Shown here one piece after another: positions 15,387 to 22,694 of a DNA stretch of 56,293 bases. The stretch comes from a virus. Positions within the stretch are counted from its first letter, which is position 1. Each line of letters starts with the position of its first letter. The position numbers and the translations under genes were made by a program. Below the pieces are notes generated by a model. The model was given only the letters and a program-made list of their open reading frames with translations, was not told the origin of the DNA and searched no databases. Location: positions 1-56,293 of IMG/VR virus record IMGVR_UViG_3300037517_000147; one strand, given 5' to 3'.

Positions 15387-15616
15387 TTATCATCAACATC
15401 GACAAAGCCAAGGCCATCGCGCATGACAAGCGCCGTGCTGCTCGTTCCGCTGAGTTTGAGCCGTTCGACAACGCCATTGCCAAACAAATTCCCGGTCAGG
15501 TAGACGGTGCAGAAGCCGAGCGCCAGAAGATTCGTGACAAGTACACGGCCATCCAAGCTCAGATGGACGCAGCCCAGACACCCGAGCAACTCAAAGCCTT
15601 GATGCCCAAGGAGTAA
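15383..15616 (+). CDS. Putative tail fibre assembly chaperone, cassette copy 1
   Basis: A 77-residue helical protein: NIDKAKAIAHDKRRAARSAE, FEPFDNAIAKQIPG, KIRDKYTAIQAQMDAAQTPE and LKALMPKE. The K-A-x-x-I-x-H-x-x-R-R-x-x-R pattern near the start and AAQTPEQLKAL at the end are typical of small XkdW/Tfa-like tail fibre assembly proteins. The ATG at 15383 overlaps the preceding stop (ATGA). The chaperone role is inference from pattern and position. Confidence 0.8.
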   Translation: MIIINIDKAKAIAHDKRRAARSAEFEPFDNAIAKQIPGQVDGAEAERQKIRDKYTAIQAQMDAAQTPEQLKALMPKE

Positions 15617-15619
15617 AAA

Positions 15620-16111
15620 ATGCCCGCAATTATTAACAGCGACGATGGTGTTGTATCCGGTTCAGCAGGTTTGAAGACTTCTGGGGCCAATGATGGCATC
15701 ACCAACTTCCAACAAAACGGCACTACACAGGCAAGCATCACTGCTGCTGGCTTGTTCCAGTTCAACTCTGGTTACGGTTCTGTTGCCACTGCCTACGGTT
15801 GTCGCGCATGGGTCAACTTCAACGGTACAGGTACAGTGGCGATCCGTGCCAGTGGTAACGTGACTTCGATCACCGACAATGCGTCTGGAAATTACACAGT
15901 GAACTTCACTACCGCGATGCCAGACGCAAACTACGCCGCATTTACAACAACAATTAGGAAAGAGGCAACGTATTCAGTTGGATACGGTGTTTTTGCGAGT
16001 GATACCAGCACAACTGCGTATCGTCCGGCCACAACAAAAGTAACTGTCTTTGCGACGCTGGGTGATTCGTCAACAGACACAGCAGATGTTTACGTGGCAG
16101 TCTTCCGTTAA
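15620..16111 (+). CDS. Tail fibre tip protein, cassette copy 2
   Basis: A 163-residue protein with N-terminal SGSAGLKTSGANDGITNFQQ and NGTTQASITAAGLFQFNSGY, then the shared hinge YGCRAWVNFNGTGTVAIRAS and ITDNASGNYTVNFTTAMPDA, and a distal domain unlike copy 1 except for the final VYVAVFR. AAGGAG at 15608-15613 gives a good ribosome site. The distal A/T-rich codons again contrast with the hinge. It probably provides a second receptor specificity or a heteromeric tip. Confidence 0.82.
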   Translation: MPAIINSDDGVVSGSAGLKTSGANDGITNFQQNGTTQASITAAGLFQFNSGYGSVATAYGCRAWVNFNGTGTVAIRASGNVTSITDNASGNYTVNFTTAMPDANYAAFTTTIRKEATYSVGYGVFASDTSTTAYRPATTKVTVFATLGDSSTDTADVYVAVFR

Positions 16112-16123
16112 CAAGGAGCCATC

Positions 16124-16312
16124 ATGAACCAACGCATCATTTACCCCAACGACGATGGCGGCGTGTCCGTCATCGTGCCTGCTGCCGAGTGCGGCCTGAC
16201 GATTGATGAGATCGCGGCCAAGGATGTTCCGGCAGGCAAACCCTTCCAGATCGTGGATGTCGCTGACATTCCGTCTGATCGCACGTTTCGCAACGCCTGG
16301 GAGTACGCATGA
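16124..16312 (+). CDS. Small conserved protein (MNQRIIYPND type), cassette copy 2
   Basis: A 62-residue protein, MNQRIIYPNDDGGVSVIVPA then AECGLTIDEIAAKDVPAGKP and VDVADIPSDRTFRNAWEYA. Most differences from copy 1 are conservative (SVEE to TIDE, YKIV to FQIV). AAGGAG lies upstream, and the stop overlaps the next start by 4 nt as in copy 1. Retention of a full, conserved copy implies function, perhaps tied to its own fibre. Confidence 0.82.
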   Translation: MNQRIIYPNDDGGVSVIVPAAECGLTIDEIAAKDVPAGKPFQIVDVADIPSDRTFRNAWEYA

Positions 16313-16539
16313 TCCAGATCAATATGACAAAAGCGAAGGCTATCGCCCACGATGCCCGTCGTGCTGCTCGTTCCGCTGAGTTTGAGCCGCATGACGCAAT
16401 CATCATGAAGCAGATTCCTGGCGCTAACTCCACAGCAGCAGAAGCCGCTCGTCAAGCCATTCGTGACAAGTACTATGCTCTCCAGGCTCAGATGGATGCA
16501 GCGCAGACTCCTGAGCAACTCAAGGCGCTGATGCCTTAA
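16309..16539 (+). CDS. Putative tail fibre assembly chaperone, cassette copy 2
   Basis: A 76-residue homologue of the gene at 15383: NMTKAKAIAHDARRAARSAE, FEPHDAIIMKQIPG, then a diverged middle, and RDKYYALQAQMDAAQTPEQL at the end. The middle (NSTAAEAARQA) is the main difference and may reflect pairing with a different fibre tip. It starts in an ATGA overlap with the previous gene. Confidence 0.8.
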   Translation: MIQINMTKAKAIAHDARRAARSAEFEPHDAIIMKQIPGANSTAAEAARQAIRDKYYALQAQMDAAQTPEQLKALMP

Positions 16540-16544
16540 TCTCG

Positions 16545-17456
16545 ATGTTCGGGATTGCCAGTTTTGCTCAGACACCCTTTGCTTCACTGGCAGGGCGGGT
16601 TTTTGTTGACTCAGTGACGGAAAATATCACGCTTGCTGACGCCAGCACCCAGGTGTCCGCCTTCCTGCAATCCATCACTGAGCCGATCACCGAGAGCGAC
16701 ATTGAGATCACGGGCAACGCGCTGTTTATTGCCACCATCAATGAACCGTTCACAGCCGCTGACGCCAGCGCCCAAGCCTCGACGTTCTTGCAATCCATCA
16801 GTGAGAACTCCAACCCGGCAGATGCCATAGCCATCTCTGCTCAGTTTGCCCAGGCGGTATCTGAGAACGCAAACCTTGCCGACGCCCAGAACGTCTTCTT
16901 TGCCTTTGGCCAGACCCGCACGGAAAACATTTTGGAGGTGGCTGACGCCAGCACTCAGCAGTCGGCATTTGTGCAGGCCATCACAGAACCCAGCACCCTA
17001 AACGACACCCCAACAATCACCGCTCAGTTTGCCGAGTCTGTCTCTGAGGCTGTGACGATGGATGACTTCCAGGCAATCGCCGCGCAGTTTGCCCAAGCTG
17101 TGACGGAAGGGATGACGGCTGCGGACATTGTCACAATCGCTAATGCGTTTTTTGACACCGTCATTGAGAATTTTGGGGTCGAGTCGGTTGAGGCTTTCAC
17201 TGTCAGCTTCTTGGGCAGCGTGGTTGAGAATCTCAACAGCAACGACATCCAAACCGTGGCGGCAGCGTTTAATGTGGCCGTTGTTGAGAACGCCGTCCTG
17301 GCCGAAAGCTTTAGGGTGGGCGGCTGGGTGACGATTGTCAACGAACAAAACGCCGATTGGGTCAACATCATCAGCAGCCAGAACCCTGGGTGGGCCGGGA
17401 TAGATGACAGCCAGAACTCCAACTGGCAAAATATCAACAATGAGCAGCCCCCGTAA
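16545..17456 (+). CDS. Repeat-containing tail protein
   Basis: A 303-residue protein starting MFGIASFAQTPFASLAG, a start pattern known in phage tail proteins. Residues about 22-265 are some nine imperfect repeats of about 27 residues built on SITEPITxxD / AFLQSI or AQFAQAVSENANLADAQ, acidic and Ala/Phe-rich, suggesting a beta-solenoid or helical rod. The last 45 residues hold a different repeat with Trp every 11-12 residues (GGWVTIVNEQNADWVNI, NPGWAGIDDSQNSNWQNI). No ribosome site is obvious; it begins 5 nt after the preceding stop and may depend on coupling. It is probably a rod-like fibre or tail spike component. Confidence 0.78.
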   Translation: MFGIASFAQTPFASLAGRVFVDSVTENITLADASTQVSAFLQSITEPITESDIEITGNALFIATINEPFTAADASAQASTFLQSISENSNPADAIAISAQFAQAVSENANLADAQNVFFAFGQTRTENILEVADASTQQSAFVQAITEPSTLNDTPTITAQFAESVSEAVTMDDFQAIAAQFAQAVTEGMTAADIVTIANAFFDTVIENFGVESVEAFTVSFLGSVVENLNSNDIQTVAAAFNVAVVENAVLAESFRVGGWVTIVNEQNADWVNIISSQNPGWAGIDDSQNSNWQNINNEQPP

Positions 17457-17476
17457 AACACACTCCAGCATGAATC

Positions 17477-17956
17477 ATGATCGACCCGATCACCGCCCTT
17501 GCTGCTATATCGTCAGCGGTCGAACTTGTTAAAAAAGTTGCCGCAACGGTTGATGATGTCACTTCGCTCGGGCCGGTGCTGGGTAAATATTTTGATGCCA
17601 AAGCCGACGCCATCGAGGTTGTCCAGAAGTCGCAAGAGGGTGGTTTTAAGGGGTCCGCGTTAGGTAAGGCGCTTGAACTGGAAATGGCCATTGAGCAGGC
17701 CAAGCAGTTTGAGGAACAGATCAAGATGCTGTTTTTCCAGGCAAACAAGATGGATGTCTGGATGCGGATTGCGGCTCGGGCGCAGCGGATGGAAGCAGAC
17801 GCAGCCCATGCAGCGAGGCGTAAGAAAGAAGCCGCGAAGAAACGGCAGCAGGAGTTGGACGAGTTGTTCATTATTTTGATCGGCGCGTTGGTTGTGCTCG
17901 TCGTGATCGGCGCAACTGTTTGGTTTATCGTGGAAGCCACGGCACAAGGAAAATAG
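17477..17956 (+). CDS. Membrane protein with coiled coil, upstream of holin
   Basis: A 159-residue protein. Residues 1-35 are a hydrophobic amphipathic start (DPITALAAISSAVELVKKVA). Residues 60-125 form a basic coiled coil (KALELEMAIEQAKQFEEQIK, ARRKKEAAKKRQQELDEL). Residues about 130-152 are a strong membrane segment (FIILIGALVVLVVIGATVWF). It lies 1 nt before the holin gene, so a lysis accessory or inner-membrane virion role is possible. I do not recognise a defined family. Confidence 0.72.
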   Translation: MIDPITALAAISSAVELVKKVAATVDDVTSLGPVLGKYFDAKADAIEVVQKSQEGGFKGSALGKALELEMAIEQAKQFEEQIKMLFFQANKMDVWMRIAARAQRMEADAAHAARRKKEAAKKRQQELDELFIILIGALVVLVVIGATVWFIVEATAQGK

Positions 17957-17957
17957 T

Positions 17958-18461
17958 ATGTTGTCACTTATCTCCACACTCGGCGGCTTGCTGATTTCCG
18001 GCCTGCCAAAACTGCTTGAGTATTTCCAAAACAAGGCCGACCAAAAGCACGAGTTGGCTTTGGCCCGGATGCAAAACGAGCGCGAGTTGGCTCTGGCGGC
18101 TCAAGGGTACGCCGCGCAGCAGCGCATTGAGGAAATCCGCACTGATCAGATCATGATGCAGACCGAGGCGCAGATGACCGAGGCCGCGCTGCAACACGAC
18201 GAGAAGGTGCTCGACAGGGCGCACAAGTGGGTTGCCTCCTACGTCGGCACTGTGCGCCCGACGGTGACGTACATCTTCGTGATTGAACTGGTGCTGATCA
18301 ACTTGTTCCTGTGCTACTACCTGTACACAAACCCAGGGATGATTAAAAGCATGGACGATGTGCTGCGGTACTCGGACATTATTTTTAGTCCCGACGAAAT
18401 GGCCATGTTGGGTGGGATTATTGGATTTTGGTTTGGTACCCGCACCTGGGGCAAGAAGTGA
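17958..18461 (+). CDS. Putative holin (three membrane segments, GTA-holin-like)
   Basis: A 167-residue protein: N-terminal hydrophobic segment STLGGLLISGLPKLLEYF, a charged coiled coil (residues about 28-90, HELALARMQNERELALAAQG), then two membrane segments (TVTYIFVIELVLINLFLCYY and MLGGIIGFWFGTRTWGKK). This order matches the 3TM holin family found before lysozyme genes. The last codons overlap the lysozyme start (GTGA), which supports a lysis cassette. It would make inner-membrane holes that release the endolysin. The length is typical. Confidence 0.82.
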   Translation: MLSLISTLGGLLISGLPKLLEYFQNKADQKHELALARMQNERELALAAQGYAAQQRIEEIRTDQIMMQTEAQMTEAALQHDEKVLDRAHKWVASYVGTVRPTVTYIFVIELVLINLFLCYYLYTNPGMIKSMDDVLRYSDIIFSPDEMAMLGGIIGFWFGTRTWGKK

Positions 18462-18961
18462 AACTGAGCAAGGTCGGCGCTGACTTGATGCACAAGTACG
18501 AGGGGTACAAAAACCGACCGTACCTGTGTCCGGCGCACATCTGGACAATTGGTTATGGCCATGTGCTGTACCAAGAACAGATTCGCCTGCCTATGATGCG
18601 AACCAAAGACGACACCCCCATGATCCGCAGGGAGTACCCATTGAAACCGGAGGACAACCGTGTCTGGTCCAAGCAGGAAATTAATGATCTCTTCGACTCG
18701 GATGTCGCAAGTTTTGAACGTGGTGTTCTTCGACTTGTGCCCGGCAGTGTTGGCAGTCAAGGCCGCTTTGACGCTCTGGTCAGTATTTCCTTTAATTTCG
18801 GGCTAGGCAACCTCCAGCGCAGCAGCATCCGCATGAAAGCAAACCGGGGCGATTGGGAAGGCGCAGCAGACGCTTTCTTGCTTTGGAACAAGGGTGGGGG
18901 TAAAGTGCTGGCAGGGCTGGATAAGCGCCGCAAAGACGAACGCGCCCTCTTTTTGTCGTAG
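18458..18961 (+). CDS. Endolysin, GH24 lysozyme (T4/P22 type)
   Basis: A 167-residue muramidase. The GH24 catalytic pattern E-x8-(D/C)-x5-T is present as Glu15, Cys24 and Thr30 in MHKYEGYKNRPYLCP and WTIGYGH. Further family segments are FDALVSISFNFGLGNLQRSS and GGGKVLAGLDKRRKDERALF. The Cys in place of Asp is a known variant. There is no signal peptide, so export depends on the holin. The GTG start at 18458 overlaps the holin stop by 4 nt; the longer open frame upstream lies inside the holin gene. It cleaves the MurNAc-GlcNAc bond of peptidoglycan. Confidence 0.92.
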   Translation: MKLSKVGADLMHKYEGYKNRPYLCPAHIWTIGYGHVLYQEQIRLPMMRTKDDTPMIRREYPLKPEDNRVWSKQEINDLFDSDVASFERGVLRLVPGSVGSQGRFDALVSISFNFGLGNLQRSSIRMKANRGDWEGAADAFLLWNKGGGKVLAGLDKRRKDERALFLS

Positions 18962-18968
18962 GACGACC

Positions 18969-20900
18969 ATGCCACTTCAGAAACTGCAACTACGCCCAGG
19001 CGTCAATCGAGAGTCAACCACCCTTGCCAATGAGGGCACTTGGTTTGAGATGGACAAGGTGCGGTTTCGCTCGGGCTACCCTGAGAAGCTTGGTGGGTGG
19101 GAGCGCGACAATGGAGCGCAATCGAGCGGCTTGATGCCGCCCACTGGTTCTTTCTGGGGCGTCTGCCGTTCGCTGTGGAACTGGATCACCCTGTCTGGCT
19201 ACAACCTGCTTGGTCTGGGGACCAACCTCAAATACTATATTCAAAACGGTGTTGATGGGGCGTTTCACGACATCACACCGCTGCGCGATACCGTCACCAT
19301 CGCGTCCAACGCCTTCACCACAACCAACGGCTTGACGACCGTCGTCATCAACGACACGGCCCACGGTGCAGTCACAAACGACTTCGTGACTATCTCTGGG
19401 GTATCGGGTCCAGTAAACGGCATCCCGGCAGCGGACTTGAACAAAGAGTTCCGCATCACATACCTGACAGTTGACACCTACAGCATCACAGTTGCCACCG
19501 CCGCTACTTCTTCTGGTACCACAGGCGCGGCCACCTTTGCCTATCAAATCGATCCTGGCGAAGAGATCGACACAGTAGTTGTTGGTTGGGGCGCTGGTGG
19601 CTGGGGCGGCATTACGCCAGGGTATGCTTCAACGGGCTGGGGGCAGTCTGCTGCATTGGCACAGCTTCGTCTCTGGAGCCAGTCTAACTACGGCCAAGAC
19701 CTCATCATCAACCCGCGTGGCGGGGCACTGTATTTGTGGAAAGTCAACGCCAGCCCACTGGTATACGACCGCGCAGTCCTGCTGTCGCCGACCAGCCCAC
19801 CACCTTACACGACGGATTCCGGTTGCCCGACTGTTTCCAACATGGTCGCGGTGTCTGATGCTTCTCGGTTTGTAATTGCCTTCGGGTGCAATGACTACGG
19901 TTCGGCGACGCAAGACCCGCTGCTAATCCGTTGGTCTGACCAAGAAGACTACGCCACATGGACCCCCGCCGCAACCAATCAGGCGGGCAGCTATCGCCTG
20001 TCCACGGGGTCGAGCATCGTGGCGCACCAACAGACCCGGCAGGAGATTCTGGTCTGGACTGACGCGGCCATTTACTCTATGCAGTACCTTGGCCCCCCGT
20101 ACATCTGGGGCTTTCAGGTTCTGGGCTACAACATCTCAATCGCTGGCCCCAACGCCACAGCCACCGCAGCCAACATCACGTACTGGATGGGGCTGGATAA
20201 GTTCTACATGTACTCTGGTCGAGTCGAGACCTTGTACTGCCCATTGCGGCAATACATCTTTGGAAACATCAATCTGTCTCAGCAGTATCAGTTTTTTGCC
20301 AGCACCAACGAGGGCTACAACGAGGTCTGGTGGTTCTACTGCTCGGCCAATTCAACGGTGATTGACAGGTACGTCATCTACAACCACTTGGAGCGCATCT
20401 GGTCGTACGGCAATCTGTCGCGCACCGCATGGCTGGATACGCCATTGAGAAATCATCCGACCGCCACAGGCTACAACGGCCAGTTGGTCTATCACGAAAG
20501 TGGTGTGGATGACGGCAGCACTAACCCGCCGAGCGCAATTGAGTCCTACATCCAGTCTGCTGACTTCAACATTGGTGATGGCCACAACTACGGTTTTGCT
20601 TGGCGCATGATTCCTGACATTACGTTTGATGGGTCGTACGTCAACAACCCGCAGGTTACGTTTACCCTGCGTCCACGGCAGAACCCTGGTGCCAACTACA
20701 GCGCCGCAGGTACGCCCACTGTGACCAGCACGCAGAACTATCAGGGCCAGCGAAACTACACGGTGCAGCAGTTCACCCAGATTGTTTACACGCGCATCCG
20801 TGGCAGGCAGATGGCGTTCAAGGTCAGTTCAGATGGCCTTGGGGTCAACTGGCAGTTGGGTGTCCCGTCACTCGACGTACGTCCTGACGGAAGGCGTTAA
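18969..20900 (+). CDS. P22 gp10-like tail (packaged-DNA stabilisation / tail tubular B-like) protein
   Basis: A 643-residue protein. The N-terminus MPLQKLQLRPGVNRESTTLA with WFEMDKVRFRSGYPEKLGGW is diagnostic of the gp10-like family. Residues about 110-210 are an inserted beta-rich module (VTIASNAFTTTNGLTTVVIN). Propeller-type segments follow: QDLIINPRGGALYLWKVNAS, LIRWSDQEDYATWTPAATNQ, QTRQEILVWTDAAIYSMQYL and YWMGLDKFYMYSGRVETLYC. It forms the tail tube below the gp4-like ring. Its separation from the gp4-like gene by fibre and lysis genes is unlike P22 but common in environmental phages. Confidence 0.87.
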   Translation: MPLQKLQLRPGVNRESTTLANEGTWFEMDKVRFRSGYPEKLGGWERDNGAQSSGLMPPTGSFWGVCRSLWNWITLSGYNLLGLGTNLKYYIQNGVDGAFHDITPLRDTVTIASNAFTTTNGLTTVVINDTAHGAVTNDFVTISGVSGPVNGIPAADLNKEFRITYLTVDTYSITVATAATSSGTTGAATFAYQIDPGEEIDTVVVGWGAGGWGGITPGYASTGWGQSAALAQLRLWSQSNYGQDLIINPRGGALYLWKVNASPLVYDRAVLLSPTSPPPYTTDSGCPTVSNMVAVSDASRFVIAFGCNDYGSATQDPLLIRWSDQEDYATWTPAATNQAGSYRLSTGSSIVAHQQTRQEILVWTDAAIYSMQYLGPPYIWGFQVLGYNISIAGPNATATAANITYWMGLDKFYMYSGRVETLYCPLRQYIFGNINLSQQYQFFASTNEGYNEVWWFYCSANSTVIDRYVIYNHLERIWSYGNLSRTAWLDTPLRNHPTATGYNGQLVYHESGVDDGSTNPPSAIESYIQSADFNIGDGHNYGFAWRMIPDITFDGSYVNNPQVTFTLRPRQNPGANYSAAGTPTVTSTQNYQGQRNYTVQQFTQIVYTRIRGRQMAFKVSSDGLGVNWQLGVPSLDVRPDGRR

Positions 20901-22286
20901 ATGACCCTGATCGTCACATCAGAGTTTGAACTAAACCGAGTCGTTGCGCCTCGTCTGCCGACCGCGCCTGTTGAATACGAGAAGCGGTATCACGATCAGT
21001 TTGCTGACGTTTTGCGTCTGTACTTCAACCGACTCGACAACATCCTGGGTCAATTGGTGGCTTCTATGGAAACAATCCCGGTATCAATTGGCGGCACCAA
21101 CACGGATGCTTTTGGGCGGCTACGGGTCAGCAATCCTCTGACGCTGTTTGACTCATCTCACCGATACGCGGACAACACCCTGTGGGTCAACAGCATCACC
21201 GGCACCGCAGCGGCAACCTTTAACGCAAATGAGGGGTTGGTAGACCTGACGGTTGGCTCGGCCAGTGGGGATCAGATCATCCGCGAGACCATCAAAGTCT
21301 TTTCGTACCAGCCGGGCAAGAGCCTGTTGGTGATGAATACGTTCATTTTTGGCACGGCTAAGGCCAACCTGCGTCAACGTGCTGGCTATTACGGTGCAGC
21401 CAACGGTATTTACTTTGAGCGTGAAGGCTCCATCAACTACATGGTCGAGCGCAGCAGTGTGACGGGGTCGGTGGTCAATACCCGTGTGGCTCAGGCAGAC
21501 TGGAACCAAGACCCGATGGACGGCACTGGCCCTTCTGGCCTGACGCTGGACTCCTCCAAGGCGCAGATTCTGTACATGGACATCGAATGGCTTGGCCTTG
21601 GCACTGTTCGCACGGGGTTCATCATCAACGGGGCATTTGTCCCGTGCCACAACTTCAACCATGCCAACCTGATCAACACCACCTACATCACCACCGCCTC
21701 ACTCCCGCTGCGGTACGAGATGACCAACGCAGCCGCAACGACCGGGGCCAGCACCCTTAAACAGGTTTGCTCGACGGTGATCTCTGAGGGTGGATATGAA
21801 CTACGCGGTGCGCAGTTGTCGGCAGGAACCCCCATCACAACCCCGAAAACGCTGACCACTGCCGGTACGTTTTACCCTGTTGTATCCCTTCGCCTGAAGA
21901 CGACCCGCCTGGATGCAATCGCTATTCTGACAGCAGTGTCAATCTTGGGCATCACCAACAACGCCAATTACAAATGGGAAGTTGTGGCGTCTGGCACCAC
22001 GACCGGGGGCACCTGGGTAAGCGCCGGAACGAACTCAGGGGTTGAGTACAACATTACTGGCACGGCGTTTACTGTCGGCACCGGACGCATCTTGGCAACG
22101 GGCTTTTTCCAAGGCTCCAACCAAGGGTCAAACAGCGTGGACATTCTTAAAGAGGCGTTGTTCACAACCCAGCTTGAGCGTGACCCCTTTACTCCGACCG
22201 CTTATGAGTTGACGCTGGCCTGTACGGCTGCATCCAACGGTGATCAGGTTCTCGGTTCTGTGGACTGGGAAGAGATCAGCCGCTGA
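20901..22286 (+). CDS. Virion structural protein with FGRLRVSNPLTLFDS motif
   Basis: A 461-residue protein beginning one base after the gp10-like stop. Residues 25-60 (EKRYHDQFADVLRLYFNRLD, NILGQLVASMET) are an attachment helix. DAFGRLRVSNPLTLFDSSHR is a motif shared by structural proteins of many marine phages. Long beta-rich parts follow (FIFGTAKANLRQRAGYYGAA, GIYFEREGSINYMVERSS, LYMDIEWLGLGTVRTGFIIN). It probably forms a tail or receptor-contact structure. No enzyme residues are recognisable. Confidence 0.8.
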   Translation: MTLIVTSEFELNRVVAPRLPTAPVEYEKRYHDQFADVLRLYFNRLDNILGQLVASMETIPVSIGGTNTDAFGRLRVSNPLTLFDSSHRYADNTLWVNSITGTAAATFNANEGLVDLTVGSASGDQIIRETIKVFSYQPGKSLLVMNTFIFGTAKANLRQRAGYYGAANGIYFEREGSINYMVERSSVTGSVVNTRVAQADWNQDPMDGTGPSGLTLDSSKAQILYMDIEWLGLGTVRTGFIINGAFVPCHNFNHANLINTTYITTASLPLRYEMTNAAATTGASTLKQVCSTVISEGGYELRGAQLSAGTPITTPKTLTTAGTFYPVVSLRLKTTRLDAIAILTAVSILGITNNANYKWEVVASGTTTGGTWVSAGTNSGVEYNITGTAFTVGTGRILATGFFQGSNQGSNSVDILKEALFTTQLERDPFTPTAYELTLACTAASNGDQVLGSVDWEEISR

Positions 22287-22342
22287 TTGCCTCTTAGAAC
22301 CCCCCATGATAGACTTGACCAAACCTTTTCTGTGAGGCACGC

Positions 22343-22693
22343 ATGGAGCTTGCAGCCGTTAGGGAAAACCCTGCGTATAAAGAAGTTCAGCTTAACTACA
22401 TCGAGTTTGCTGAAGTTGATGACATCTGGGTGCGGGCCTACTCCATCGAGAAGGCTAAGACTGTCATAGTTCAGCACGTCCACTCGCACGATCACATGAC
22501 GCTTGTTTCACGTGGAACAGTCGAAGCTTGGCAGGACGGCGAGCTTCTTGGCGAGTACAAAGCCCCCGCCATCGTCAAAATCCCCGCTGGTAAAAAGCAC
22601 GCTTTCATAGCCGTTACTGATGATGTGGTGCTGTGCTGCCTGCACAACCTTCGCGGCACCGGCCTAGAGTCGCCCGAAATCAAGGAGTTATAA
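22343..22693 (+). CDS. Small cupin-domain protein
   Basis: A 116-residue single cupin. Metal-binding motif 1 is in VQHVHSHDHMTLVSRGTVEA (His45, His47 and His49 or His51, with Glu61), and motif 2 in VKIPAGKKHAFIAV (His86). Cupins include isomerases, dioxygenases and sugar-modifying enzymes; a phage cupin among tail genes may act on capsular or nucleotide sugars, but the substrate is unknown. It lies next to a GNAT gene two genes on and downstream of receptor-contact proteins. The 56-base gap before it holds no other feature. Confidence 0.85.
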   Translation: MELAAVRENPAYKEVQLNYIEFAEVDDIWVRAYSIEKAKTVIVQHVHSHDHMTLVSRGTVEAWQDGELLGEYKAPAIVKIPAGKKHAFIAVTDDVVLCCLHNLRGTGLESPEIKEL

Positions 22694-22694
22694 G

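Larger units (their letters stand above)
14667..15616 (+). repeat. Tandem cassette, copy 1 (fibre tip plus two small proteins)
   Basis: Three genes (14667, 15195, 15383) whose order, spacing and products are repeated directly downstream at 15620-16539. The two small proteins are about 80 and 65 percent identical by eye between copies, and the fibre genes share the YGCRAWVNFNGTGTVAIRAS segment. This is a tandem segmental duplication followed by divergence. Confidence 0.9.
15620..16539 (+). repeat. Tandem cassette, copy 2 (fibre tip plus two small proteins)
   Basis: Second copy of the three-gene unit, starting 4 nt after the end of copy 1. The fibre gene has lost the N-terminal attachment segment TGIYFPGADRIGF found in copy 1, while both small proteins remain intact. 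See 14667-15616. Confidence 0.9.
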
